Assembly: GCA_934095845.1 (NCBI GenBank)
Contig: CAKOKS010000010.1
Coordinates: 1 to 35,761, forward strand
From: an uncultured Bacilli bacterium
GTDB taxonomy: Bacteria > Bacillota_I > Bacilli_A > RF39 > UBA660
Direction: 5' to 3'
DNA length: 35,761 bases
A program made the position numbers and the translations under genes. Positions 24,385-32,771 of this stretch are shown piece after piece; within the stretch, counting starts at the first letter, position 1; each line of letters opens with the position of its first letter. The notes under the pieces were generated by a model, which was not told where the DNA came from, searched no databases, and was given only the letters and a program-made list of their open reading frames with translations.

Positions 24385-26410
24385 TAGTATCTTTCCCCTC
24401 TTTTTCAATTAAGTCATATACAATAATATCATTAGATATCTCTAGAATTTTTTCAGTGTATTGTTTATGTTCATTTATATAATTAGCATCTAAAGTTTCT
24501 GAATTAAATACTTTCATTTCATTTTTAGAATTATAATAATACACTTTATTTGTTAAGAAATTACCATTTGGAAATACAACTGTATTTTTATTTTTTATTT
24601 CAAATATATCATGACCTAAAGCATATTTATTATATATTCCTAACATATTTCCAATTGTTGGTAATACATCTATCATTCCTATTGGATAACTAACAGTCCC
24701 TTTTAAACTATTATCTTTTGTATAAAAAATTAATGGGGTTTTCTTAAACAATTCATTTTCATAATAATCGTAATTGATATATGTTGGATCTGTATTTAGT
24801 TTTTGTTCTCCTGTTGCAAAATCATAATTAACAAAATTTTCAAATTGTTTTTTAGAAAGTTGAGCAGCATGATCCCCATATAAAACAAATAAGGTTTTGT
24901 TATATTCATCATGTTTTTTAACATAGTCAATAAATTCACCTAAACATTTATCGGCATAATGAGCTGATTTTATATAGTTTCCCATGGTTGTGTTTTCTAA
25001 ATAATCATATATTATTTCTTTTCCATTTTCATCAAGCTTTCCAGTATGATATGTTACATCAAATGTGTTTTTAAGAGATTCATCATCAAATGGCGTATGA
25101 TTTGATAAAGTAATAATTGTTCCCATATAGTTTTTATATTCTTCACTATCTTTAACCATATCATTTATTTGTCTTATTAAAGATTCACTTTGTGTAAAAA
25201 ATGATTTGTCTGATAATCCTAAGCCCACTACTTCATCTACATTGTAATATTCTTCTGAATAAAAATCTTTATAACCTAAAGACATATGCATTTTACTTCT
25301 ATTCCACATACTTGCTTTATTACCATGCATACTAAATGTGTAATAAGATTTTTCTGATAAAAGTTTTTCTAAAGTTACATAGTTTCTATTATAATATGAA
25401 ACAAATACGGTTCCACTTTGTACTGGCATTAAACTTGTGTTAAAAGTAAACTCTGTATCTGAACTTGTTCCTACACTTACTTGAGGATAGAAGTTATCAA
25501 AATACATTGATTCATTTACTAGTTTATTTAAATTAGGGGTTACATATTCATTATTGATTTTTAAGCCTATTAAGAAATTCATTATACTTTCCATATGGAT
25601 AACTATTACATTATAATCTTTATATTTATTTGTATATTTATTTTTACTTACAGGTCTTGTATTTTCTTTATAATAATCACTAAAGTTTTTTGCTGCTTCT
25701 TCATAACCAAACATACTGGATACTTTACTTTTTATAGTTTGAACAAGATCATTTCCTTGATATACAATAATACCAAATCTAGATACAACATATTCACGAT
25801 TCCACTGTTTAGAAAATCTAGATAAGTCTTTTCCGGATAATGTTGAAATATTTATAAATAAAAATATTCCAGCTACTATAGCAACTCCAGTAAATAGCTT
25901 CTTACCTACTTCTATTTTTTCAACTACATCAAAATATTTTTTCTTTTTCAAATATTTATTAATAAAGATAAATATAATTGGCATGATTAAATATACAAAA
26001 TTAATTACTTTTAATTTTTCAAACACAGCATCCGTTACTTCAGCAGTTTGACCCATAGATGCAAGTAATGAAAAAGATGCAAAACTATTAAAGAAAGCAT
26101 AATAAACACTGTTGATAATATTTAAGATTGTATAAAAACACAATAATGATATAAAAAGAATATATTGCTTTTTAGGTTTAATAAAATATGCTAAAGATCC
26201 TAAAAGCATTATAACTGTTATATCAAAGATATTTGCTTTAATATCCCATGGATTTCCAATTGTTAATGCTCTTAAAAGAAAACAACTAATAAAAGACAAG
26301 ATTACATATGATAAAAATAATCTATTGTATTTTACGAAGTTAAATAAGTTATCTTTAAGTTTTACTAGGTTATTTTTTAGTTTTTTTGTTTTATTCTTTT
26401 TCTTTGTCAT
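24371..26410 (-). CDS. LtaS-type lipoteichoic acid synthase/sulfatase-fold transferase
   Basis: 679 residues: five membrane helices in the first 210 residues, then an extracytoplasmic sulfatase-fold domain. The nucleophile region is VGTSSDTEFTF near residue 315, with the catalytic Thr, corresponding to the GKTSDSEF of LtaS. Other metal/substrate blocks are IHMESIMNF (about 270), TFSMHGNKASMWNR (about 365) and LYGDHAAQ (about 510). The family transfers glycerol-phosphate from phosphatidylglycerol to build the lipoteichoic acid chain. A downstream small membrane protein overlaps it. Other LtaS-like sulfatase-fold transferases act on other phospholipid head groups, so substrate choice is inferred. 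Confidence 0.88.
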   Translation of the reverse strand: MTKKKNKTKKLKNNLVKLKDNLFNFVKYNRLFLSYVILSFISCFLLRALTIGNPWDIKANIFDITVIMLLGSLAYFIKPKKQYILFISLLCFYTILNIINSVYYAFFNSFASFSLLASMGQTAEVTDAVFEKLKVINFVYLIMPIIFIFINKYLKKKKYFDVVEKIEVGKKLFTGVAIVAGIFLFINISTLSGKDLSRFSKQWNREYVVSRFGIIVYQGNDLVQTIKSKVSSMFGYEEAAKNFSDYYKENTRPVSKNKYTNKYKDYNVIVIHMESIMNFLIGLKINNEYVTPNLNKLVNESMYFDNFYPQVSVGTSSDTEFTFNTSLMPVQSGTVFVSYYNRNYVTLEKLLSEKSYYTFSMHGNKASMWNRSKMHMSLGYKDFYSEEYYNVDEVVGLGLSDKSFFTQSESLIRQINDMVKDSEEYKNYMGTIITLSNHTPFDDESLKNTFDVTYHTGKLDENGKEIIYDYLENTTMGNYIKSAHYADKCLGEFIDYVKKHDEYNKTLFVLYGDHAAQLSKKQFENFVNYDFATGEQKLNTDPTYINYDYYENELFKKTPLIFYTKDNSLKGTVSYPIGMIDVLPTIGNMLGIYNKYALGHDIFEIKNKNTVVFPNGNFLTNKVYYYNSKNEMKVFNSETLDANYINEHKQYTEKILEISNDIIVYDLIEKEGKDTNEKK

Positions 26411-26473
26411 ATTTTATTACCTTCCTAATATAATAAAATTATAGCATAATAAAAAAAATATTTGAACTACTAC

Positions 26474-26502
26474 TTGCAATTAAATATTTTTTTTGTTATA
26501 TT
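26474..26502 (+). promoter_or_regulatory. tRNA-Gly promoter
   Basis: TTGCAA (26474-26479), a 17-base spacer, then TATATT (26497-26502), eleven bases before the tRNA 5' end. Confidence 0.75.
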
Positions 26503-26513
26503 ATTAGTGCGTT

Positions 26514-26588
26514 GCAGGTGTGGTTCAACGGCTAGAATGCGACCTTGCCAAGGTTGAGACGGGAGTTCGATTCTCCTCACTTGCTCCA
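26514..26588 (+). tRNA. tRNA-Gly (GCC)
   Basis: A full cloverleaf: acceptor arms GCAGGTG and CACTTGC (one G-U pair) and a D-arm with GGTTCAACGGCTAG. The anticodon arm is CGACC/GGTTG with loop TTGCCAA, giving anticodon GCC. The T-arm contains GTTCGATT, and the 3' end is TCCA with an encoded CCA. It is followed by a terminator at 26633-26657. It stands where the content changes to mobile genes. Confidence 0.96.
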
Positions 26589-26632
26589 TTGACGAATCTG
26601 TTCGAACTATTTAGTTTGAACTTGATATATAG

Positions 26633-26657
26633 AATCAATCGAAAGATTGATTTTTTT
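26633..26657 (+). terminator. tRNA-Gly terminator
   Basis: AATCAATC (26633-26640), GAAA loop, GATTGATT (26645-26652), then a T-run to 26657. Another hairpin, GTTCGAACT (26600-26608) with AGTTTGAAC (26613-26621, one G-T pair), lies between the tRNA and this terminator. Confidence 0.8.
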
Positions 26658-26698
26658 GTGTCTTACAAAGAAATCATCCTAAAGAAAGGATGGTGTTT

Positions 26699-26974
26699 AT
26701 GATTAATATTATCAAACAAGAAATACCTATTGATGAATCACTTAAAAAGAAATTAGAGTTTATTTGTGATTTTTGTAATACTACTCCTACATTTATAAAT
26801 GGAAGTATTAGAAAAATTGATAAATCTAATTTAAACTTCATAGAGCCTCATAAAGTTATTATTAAAAATATAATATTTCTTGTATTTAATTATTCTAATG
26901 ATATCTACATTAAAAATTTAAATAATAAAATTCAGTTATCGGAATTAGAAAATTACATTAAGAGTATTAACTAA
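26699..26974 (+). CDS. Small hypothetical protein, first gene after the tRNA
   Basis: 91 residues from the ATG at 26699, preceded by AAAGGATGG at a good distance. An ATG three codons earlier is too close to that ribosome binding site. The product is basic-acidic mixed, with two cysteines (FICDFCNTTP) and no membrane segment. Its place between the tRNA and the recombinase gene is where excisionases or regulators of mobile elements often lie, but no helix-turn-helix is clear by eye. I do not recognise it. Confidence 0.6.
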   Translation: MINIIKQEIPIDESLKKKLEFICDFCNTTPTFINGSIRKIDKSNLNFIEPHKVIIKNIIFLVFNYSNDIYIKNLNNKIQLSELENYIKSIN

Positions 26975-26989
26975 CACCATTTGCCAAGA

Positions 26990-27018
26990 TGGACTTTTGC
27001 CCTAAGATTTGATATAAT
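26990..27018 (+). promoter_or_regulatory. Promoter of the serine recombinase
   Basis: TGGACT (26990-26995), a 17-base spacer and TATAAT (27013-27018). The -35 box is a moderate match, the -10 perfect. A leader of about 90 bases follows before the TTG start. Confidence 0.6.
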
Positions 27019-27044
27019 TAACATAGATGGACAGAAGTAAATAT

Positions 27045-27087
27045 GAGAAGTAATGGTAGTTAGAAGTGCCTTTACTTCTCTTTTTTT
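27045..27087 (+). terminator. Terminator-like hairpin in the recombinase leader (candidate attenuator)
   Basis: GAGAAGTAA (27045-27053) pairs with TTACTTCTC (27072-27080), followed directly by seven T, between the promoter and the recombinase start. AGAAGTAA also occurs at 27033-27040 and AGAAGT at 27062-27067, so the 3' arm has three possible partners. This could switch between a terminating and a permissive fold. Confidence 0.55.
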
Positions 27088-27112
27088 AATTAAACAAAAA
27101 GGAGATGAAATA

Positions 27113-29032
27113 TTGAAGAAAAAGATTTGTGGATTATATTTGAGAGTTTCAACCGAAGATCAAGCTCGTGAGGGATTTAGTTTACCAGAACAAAAAAGAC
27201 AATTAGAAGATTTTTGTAGAAAAAACAATTTGGAAATTTATGATTATTATGAAGATGCTGGAATAAGCGCTAAAAAAGGCAATTACAGACCTGAATTCGA
27301 AAGAATGAAACAAGATGCCTTAGATGGTAAAATTAACGCAATAGTAGCAATTAAATTAGATAGATTTTCAAGAAGTGTTTATGATTGGGAAAATACAATG
27401 GATTTCTTTAATAAATTAAAAATTGATATTATATGCGCTAACGAAGAAGTAAATACATTAAATCCTAATGGTAGAATGGTATCTCGTGTAATGGTTGCTA
27501 TTGGACAAAATGAAATCGAAAAAACTTCCGAAAGAACTAAAATGGGATTAAATGGTGCAATTCTTGAAGGACACATTCCTCATCGTGCCCCACTAGGTTA
27601 TAAACATGTTGATAAAAAATTAGTTATTGACCATACAACTAAAGATATTCCTATAAGAATATTTGAACTTTATCATAATGGTATGTCTTATCAAAAGATA
27701 AGTACTCTTTTCAATAAGGAAAAAGTCTTAGGTAAAGAAAATTGGAGAGATTCAACCATTTATAATATTTTACAAAATGAAGTTTATAAAGGAGATTTTG
27801 TTCATGGAAAAAGAACTGATGAACCTAGATATTATGAAAATGTTGTTGAGCCACTTATCAGTAAAGAGTTTTGGGAAGAATGTCAGGTTCAAAAGAAAAA
27901 GAATTCCAGAAGTTATCAAAGAACTCTAACTTATTTATTCTTACAAAAAATAAGATGCCCTAAATGTAATAGAATTATGGGTGGAAAAGCAACTAAAAAG
28001 AAAAATGGTAATGTTTATTATTACTACTACTGCTCTGAATGTAAATGCACGATTAAAGAAGATATAATTGAAAATTATGTAAAAGATTTTATTGATGATA
28101 TTGTAGAATATGATTCAGTAGTTAATCAATTCTTCTTACCTATGATAAAACAAAAAGTAGAAAATCCTAAAAAACAATTAGAACAAGAAATTAAAAATCA
28201 AAAGATGATGCTAGAACGGGTTAAGAAAGCATACATTAATGGAACATTTAGTTTAGAAGAATATGATTTAGAAAAGAAAAAACTTGAAGCAAGTATTAAT
28301 AAATTAGAAATTAAGATGAATGATACTGAAGTATGTAATACTTTAAAATTCACACCTGAAGATATCTTATTAAAACGTGATATAGATTTTATTAATAGTA
28401 TTGAATATGTTGATAAATATAATCAAGTTGTTAAGTTTTGGAAAGATTATACGAGAGAAGAAAAATCAGAATTAGTTATGAATTATATTGATGAGATAGA
28501 AATTCAAAAAGAGAAAAATAAGTATGAAGTTAGATATATTAAATTTAGAGAATCACTTTGTAAACCTATGAAAGAATTAGAAAACACAGGATACCTAGAT
28601 AAAAAAGTTCAAATTTTTGGAAAGTTTGCTGGATACTTAAGATTTAGTGAATATTTGCCTATGAAGAAAATCGCAGAACACATTATGAGGTTAAGGCAAT
28701 TCTATGATGTTAAATTCTATGAGGCAGATTATTTTACCGAAGATCAAGTTTTTAATTTTGATATAGATGAAGATAACACAATTATTGTTAGAGTATTTCC
28801 TATGAAAAATTATAAAAAGATAGACCCTAATAATAAGAAAGAAATTCATAACTACGGAGTATTATATTTAAACAAAAACAATCTTTGGTATAAGATAGAT
28901 GAAGAAACTGCTTTTGATTATATACCTAATCATACTGATACAACATTAATTACTAATGAAGCTATACCTATTGAAGTAAAACCATCTAATTATAATACAT
29001 TATATAAAAATGAAGAATTTGCCGAGGCATAA
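27113..29032 (+). CDS. Large serine recombinase (integrase/transposase of an integrative element)
   Basis: About 640 residues from a TTG start at 27113, preceded by AAAGGAGATGAAATA. The alternative ATG at 27053 lies inside the leader hairpin. The N-terminal resolvase domain has the nucleophile Ser13 in YLRVSTEDQ and the LDRFSRS and IGQNEIEKTSERT blocks. Next come a recombinase domain (about 165-275, APLGYKHVDKKL, WRDSTIYNILQN), a zinc ribbon (about 293-335; CPKC and CSECKC) and a coiled coil (about 360-420). A C-terminal extension of about 130 residues (after VQIFGKFAGYLRF) is not part of the standard architecture and not recognised. It catalyses integration and excision of the element. Confidence 0.92.
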   Translation: MKKKICGLYLRVSTEDQAREGFSLPEQKRQLEDFCRKNNLEIYDYYEDAGISAKKGNYRPEFERMKQDALDGKINAIVAIKLDRFSRSVYDWENTMDFFNKLKIDIICANEEVNTLNPNGRMVSRVMVAIGQNEIEKTSERTKMGLNGAILEGHIPHRAPLGYKHVDKKLVIDHTTKDIPIRIFELYHNGMSYQKISTLFNKEKVLGKENWRDSTIYNILQNEVYKGDFVHGKRTDEPRYYENVVEPLISKEFWEECQVQKKKNSRSYQRTLTYLFLQKIRCPKCNRIMGGKATKKKNGNVYYYYYCSECKCTIKEDIIENYVKDFIDDIVEYDSVVNQFFLPMIKQKVENPKKQLEQEIKNQKMMLERVKKAYINGTFSLEEYDLEKKKLEASINKLEIKMNDTEVCNTLKFTPEDILLKRDIDFINSIEYVDKYNQVVKFWKDYTREEKSELVMNYIDEIEIQKEKNKYEVRYIKFRESLCKPMKELENTGYLDKKVQIFGKFAGYLRFSEYLPMKKIAEHIMRLRQFYDVKFYEADYFTEDQVFNFDIDEDNTIIVRVFPMKNYKKIDPNNKKEIHNYGVLYLNKNNLWYKIDEETAFDYIPNHTDTTLITNEAIPIEVKPSNYNTLYKNEEFAEA

Positions 29033-29049
29033 TTCTTCTATATCGGATT

Positions 29050-29098
29050 CTAAGGCAAGCCTTAGCCCACTGGTATTTTGTTAGTATGACAAAATTCC
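29050..29098 (+). other. Candidate transfer origin (oriT) region
   Basis: Between the recombinase and relaxase genes lie two inverted repeats. CTAAGGC (29050-29056) and GCCTTAG (29059-29065) form a 7-bp perfect stem. GGTATTTTGT (29072-29081) and ACAAAATTCC (29089-29098) match at 9 of 10 positions around TAGTATG. MobV relaxases nick at inverted repeats just upstream of their own gene, so this is the likely site. The nick position cannot be assigned. Confidence 0.45.
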
Positions 29099-29109
29099 TA
29101 GGGGGTTAA

Positions 29110-29131
29110 ATATTTTGTCAAAACAAAATAT
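29110..29131 (+). repeat. Inverted repeat over the relaxase start codon
   Basis: ATATTTTGT (29110-29118) and ACAAAATAT (29123-29131) form a perfect 9-bp stem around CAAA. The TTG start codon (29115-29117) lies in the first arm. The arms share ATTTTGT/ACAAAAT with the repeat at 29072-29098, so one protein, perhaps the relaxase, may bind both. Confidence 0.55.
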
Positions 29132-30542
29132 ATCTAAAAAATACATAAAGAAAGGAGATTCGATTTATATAACTAGTCTAGGTTACTCTTTCCATTTAAG
29201 TAATGATAAAAATAAGAAAAATAGTAGTAAATCGAGTGCTAAATCTAATTTAAGTGGTACAACGTCTAAGAGTAATAATGCTATTCAAAATGCAGCTGGA
29301 TTATCAAAATGTGATAATCATAATTGTAGAAAATATGATGGCAAAGAATATGATATTGAAATTATTCGAGGTACTAATTCTATTGTAAATGATGTAAAAA
29401 AACTATATAAAGATGAATTTGAAAATGCAAGAATAGAATATAATTCTAGACAAGTTCGTGAAGATAGAAAGATAAAAAATTATTTTACTCATGTTAGTAA
29501 TAACACCAAAAGTGATTTAGCGTGTGAGATAATTATTGAACTTGGTGATATGGAGTTTTGGAGTACAAAAGATATAAATTATAAAAAGAAAATGACTAAT
29601 GTATTTGAAGAACAAGTTAAAAGTTTAGAAGAATTAGTTCCAGATTTTAAGATTGCAAGTGCTATCATTCATTATGATGAAACAAGTCCACATCTTCATA
29701 TAATTGGTGTTCCAATTAAATATAAAAATAAATATGGTATGTCTAAACAAGTTGGTAAATCAGATGTTTTTACTAAAGAAACATTAGTCAAAATTCAAGA
29801 TAAAATGCGAGAGTTTTCTATGAAATCTTTTAATAAAGAATATCATACTAATTATAATCTTAAACCTAAATTAAAAGGTCGAAATTGTGATTACCATATA
29901 ACTGAAATGGAAAACTATCAAAAAACAAAAAAATCTATTGAATATCATCAAAATAACTTAAGGAAAATAAAAAATAAAAATGATAACTTAAAAAATAGCA
30001 CCAAAGAAATTAGAAATATGCTTAATAATTTGAAGTCAAAAGGATTAATTAAGAACCAACTAGTTTTAGATGTTGTTAATAGAGACAAAGTAATTGTTTT
30101 CATTGACTTAATTGATAGAACTATTGCTGAATATGAAAATATTCAAGAACTAACCGTTACTTTAAAAGAATTAGAAAGTGAACTTCTTAATAGCAGAGAT
30201 AGAATTAAATTACTATTAAAAAAGAATGAAGATCTTAATTTTGATGTCAATAGTTTAAAAAATGAAATTAATTATAAAAATGAAGAAGTCAATAAATTAA
30301 AAGAAGAAAATAATTCATTAAGATCATCTCTACAGCATTTTAAAAACTTGATTTACAATCTTGTTAAATTTCTTATGGATAAAATTTATAAAAATAAAAA
30401 TAAGGAAAAATATATGGAATTTGCTAAAGAATTATATGAACATGGTGCTTTAAAAGAAGATGATTTTAAACTGCTTCAAAACAACAAAAATACAAATAAT
30501 ATAAATAAATCAAGAATAGAAAAAGATGATATTGAACGATAA
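29115..30542 (+). CDS. MobV/Pre family relaxase
   Basis: A 475-residue DNA-nicking protein for conjugative mobilisation. The catalytic metal-binding block IIHYDETSPHLHIIG (about residues 183-197) is the HxDExxPHxH pattern of MobV. N-terminal to it is a region with HNCRKYD and a long basic stretch. The C-terminal half (about 265-440) is an extended coiled coil with many Lys, Asn and Glu residues. The start is TTG with AGGGGG upstream, inside an inverted repeat. The first 70 residues include a Ser/Lys/Asn-rich segment not typical of the family. It lies 82 bases after the recombinase gene and probably shares its transcript. Confidence 0.9.
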   Translation: MSKQNISKKYIKKGDSIYITSLGYSFHLSNDKNKKNSSKSSAKSNLSGTTSKSNNAIQNAAGLSKCDNHNCRKYDGKEYDIEIIRGTNSIVNDVKKLYKDEFENARIEYNSRQVREDRKIKNYFTHVSNNTKSDLACEIIIELGDMEFWSTKDINYKKKMTNVFEEQVKSLEELVPDFKIASAIIHYDETSPHLHIIGVPIKYKNKYGMSKQVGKSDVFTKETLVKIQDKMREFSMKSFNKEYHTNYNLKPKLKGRNCDYHITEMENYQKTKKSIEYHQNNLRKIKNKNDNLKNSTKEIRNMLNNLKSKGLIKNQLVLDVVNRDKVIVFIDLIDRTIAEYENIQELTVTLKELESELLNSRDRIKLLLKKNEDLNFDVNSLKNEINYKNEEVNKLKEENNSLRSSLQHFKNLIYNLVKFLMDKIYKNKNKEKYMEFAKELYEHGALKEDDFKLLQNNKNTNNINKSRIEKDDIER

Positions 30543-30569
30543 GTTAATGTTCTTTATCATCTTTTTTTT
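30521..30569. terminator. Bidirectional terminator between mobV and the cargo operon
   Basis: AAAAGATGAT (30521-30530) pairs with ATCATCTTTT (30556-30565), with an inner GAAC/GTTC pair (30534-30537, 30549-30552) and T-runs on both strands. It separates two convergent operons and overlaps both stop codons. Confidence 0.75.
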
Positions 30570-31569
30570 ACAATTTTAATCCTTTTTGAAATCTAATACT
30601 ATCACTATACGACATTCCTACTATTCCTTCATTTAACCAGTATTGATTTTCTTCAGAATCGCCGTCCGTTTTTATTATATATTGAGTTTGAAGAATGTGC
30701 ATAGCATTTGCAATTTTATAAAAAGTTCCAAAAGTTTTTAGTTCATATTCTAATAATTTATTGTATTTATTATATTCATTTAACAATAAGAAAATATTTT
30801 CATAAGTTCTTTCTTTTGAATTTTTATCTAAACATATATTACAGGAAATAACAGCTAAATCAATTATTCTAGGTAAATAGTTTGACACAGCAAAATCAAT
30901 AATCCATATTTTAGAATCTTTATCAATCATAACATTTGTACTAATTATATCACCATGAACAAAAGCTTTTGGTAAACAATTAAAATCAATTTTTCTTAGT
31001 TCTTCCAATAATGTATCAAATTGTTCCTTATATTTTGGAGATACATATTCTCTTTTTCTATTATACTCTTTTTCAAAATTTATAATTGCCCAAGAATCGT
31101 AAATGAAATTAGGTTTAATATCTAAATTATTAATCATAGCAGTTTGCTTTGCAAGTTCTTTTATAGTATCTATACTAGGACTTTCTTGTAATTGAAAGAA
31201 ATTTTTCCCATCTATAAATTCAAAAACACAGATTTCATAATTATTTTGTTGATATTCTAAGGATAAGTTTATATCACCATTTATTAATAAAGGCTTAGGA
31301 GAATTAATATGGCTATTTGCTACAGCTCTTATCCTTTCTAAATAGTTATTAACATCTTCACTTGTTCTAGTTTTGCTAAATATTTTTACGCAATATTTAT
31401 CTCTAGATGTAGTTAAATAATAATTATAATCTTCATATCCTATCTCTATTAACTCATTAGAAATAAAATCTCCTAAATCATATCTTTTGCATATTTCTAA
31501 TGAAATATTTTTTAAATCGGTATTTAGTCCTATCCTTTTGTTAAAATCTTGTAGTTCAAATGTATCCAT
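30568..31569 (-). CDS. APH/choline-kinase-fold phosphotransferase-like protein
   Basis: 333 residues. The catalytic loop with Brenner motif is FVHGDIISTNVMID (about 207-220: HGD with a catalytic Asp and downstream Asn). The metal-binding Asp is in WIIDFAV (about 225). The N-lobe lysine is likely in YCVKIFSK (about 60). The family phosphorylates small molecules such as aminoglycosides, choline or homoserine, and also includes protein kinases. The C-terminal third is helical. It is the last gene of a cargo operon with nuclease and HEPN-like genes, which is why a defence role rather than resistance is considered; the substrate is unknown. The ATG has GAGATGATTAA upstream. Confidence 0.8.
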   Translation of the reverse strand: MDTFELQDFNKRIGLNTDLKNISLEICKRYDLGDFISNELIEIGYEDYNYYLTTSRDKYCVKIFSKTRTSEDVNNYLERIRAVANSHINSPKPLLINGDINLSLEYQQNNYEICVFEFIDGKNFFQLQESPSIDTIKELAKQTAMINNLDIKPNFIYDSWAIINFEKEYNRKREYVSPKYKEQFDTLLEELRKIDFNCLPKAFVHGDIISTNVMIDKDSKIWIIDFAVSNYLPRIIDLAVISCNICLDKNSKERTYENIFLLLNEYNKYNKLLEYELKTFGTFYKIANAMHILQTQYIIKTDGDSEENQYWLNEGIVGMSYSDSIRFQKGLKL

Positions 31570-31595
31570 ATTTAATCATCTCGCTTTCTATTCAT

Positions 31596-32048
31596 TTAAA
31601 ATCTTGCAAATTTTGATATTTTAGCTATATCATGAATTAACTGTTCAAAAGATTCTTTTGTCCAAAATCTGGCGTGCATGTATCCGTGATTAACACTGTT
31701 TCTATTATCGCCATGAACAAAGATGCTGGATTTATTAAAATAATGTTCTATATCATTTAATAAATTATTATATTCAGAATTATTTTCATTTTCCTTTTTT
31801 GCTAATTCAATTAATTTTGTTCCAACTTTTCTATATTTAGGATTACCATTTTTATCTAGCAATTCCATTCTATATTCAGAAGTAGTAGAACGAATTAATT
31901 CTTCCAAGTAAGAATAAGCAAATGGAGTTAACACCGAATAAGAATCAGGATATGTTTCATATATTTGTTGAACAATATCCCAATCTGGTACCCAATTCCA
32001 CATATGGGCATATTTGCAAATTTCTATAAAGTCATCATTTATGTTCAT
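31596..32048 (-). CDS. HEPN-like protein, putative RNase
   Basis: About 150 residues from the ATG at 32048; GGAG lies six bases upstream and an in-frame TTG at 32060 is poorly placed. The protein is alpha-helical and has the HEPN catalytic pattern R-x4-H as DNRNSVNHG (Arg116 to His121), followed by the usual Gly, in the C-terminal half. HEPN proteins are metal-independent RNases common in toxin-antitoxin and abortive-infection systems. The assignment rests on this motif and helicity, so it should be taken as tentative. It follows the unknown gene at 32062 by 13 bases and precedes the kinase-like gene by 26. Confidence 0.5.
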   Translation of the reverse strand: MNINDDFIEICKYAHMWNWVPDWDIVQQIYETYPDSYSVLTPFAYSYLEELIRSTTSEYRMELLDKNGNPKYRKVGTKLIELAKKENENNSEYNNLLNDIEHYFNKSSIFVHGDNRNSVNHGYMHARFWTKESFEQLIHDIAKISKFARF

Positions 32049-32061
32049 TTCTTGCTCCAAT

Positions 32062-32712
32062 TTAATCTTGTTTAGTTAATAAAGAATTTTCTTGTATGGG
32101 AATTAGTCTTGTTTTAATAGTATTAATAAATGCACATTTGTGTACAATTTCAAATTTTTCAGTATCAGTTTTTAATTCATATTTTATAAATATATCCGGA
32201 ATAAATTCATATCTATCACTTTGGAAATTACCATAACAGGTATCATCTTCAGTATAGCTACCTTTTAACATACAATATAATAAATTCCATCTATCACAAG
32301 ATCCAACATCTGTTTCAGGTTTAGTATTATCAGTATCTTTGAAAATTGGTTGTTCGTTCATATCAATTATTTTGAATTTTATGCTATTTTCATCATAATA
32401 GTCTTTTAAATTTGAATTATTAAAATGTTGAGATAATGCTACAACGATACATTTATCAATATCCGTATTTTTATTCATTACCATTAGTCTCACAGGAACA
32501 TTATCTTTATAAAAAACTAGTGCATTATGCTTGTTATTGATATTAATTTCTTGATTATTAACAGTTATTACACAATTACAATTCTTAATTATTTTATATT
32601 CATTAAATGGTATTTTGTTGTTTTCAAACCCATCAACAAAAGCGCCATTAAAACATTCGTAATGATTGTCATGTTGCTCTGTCCATAAGTCTATAGTTTT
32701 AATAATATTCAT
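32062..32712 (-). CDS. Hypothetical cargo protein, 216 residues
   Basis: A soluble acidic protein rich in Asn and Lys with scattered cysteines and a beta-rich look (VITVNNQEININN, IKYELKTDTEKFEI). GGAGGTATCT before the ATG is a strong ribosome binding site. It stands between the helicase and the HEPN-like gene in a cargo operon. A 24-bp palindrome lies between the helicase stop codon and its start. I do not recognise the family; antitoxin or immunity roles are possible only by position. Confidence 0.7.
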   Translation of the reverse strand: MNIIKTIDLWTEQHDNHYECFNGAFVDGFENNKIPFNEYKIIKNCNCVITVNNQEININNKHNALVFYKDNVPVRLMVMNKNTDIDKCIVVALSQHFNNSNLKDYYDENSIKFKIIDMNEQPIFKDTDNTKPETDVGSCDRWNLLYCMLKGSYTEDDTCYGNFQSDRYEFIPDIFIKYELKTDTEKFEIVHKCAFINTIKTRLIPIQENSLLTKQD

Positions 32713-32744
32713 TAGATACCTCCAATTTAATTTCTTAACATAAT

Positions 32745-32768
32745 TATAATATAAAATTTTATATTATA
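32745..32768. repeat. 24-bp perfect palindrome between two cargo genes
   Basis: TATAATATAAAA and TTTTATATTATA meet without a spacer. It lies three bases past the helicase stop codon and about 33 bases before the next start. It is A/T only, so chance is not negligible, but its length and place suggest an operator or a weak terminator. Confidence 0.4.
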
Positions 32769-32771
32769 GAT

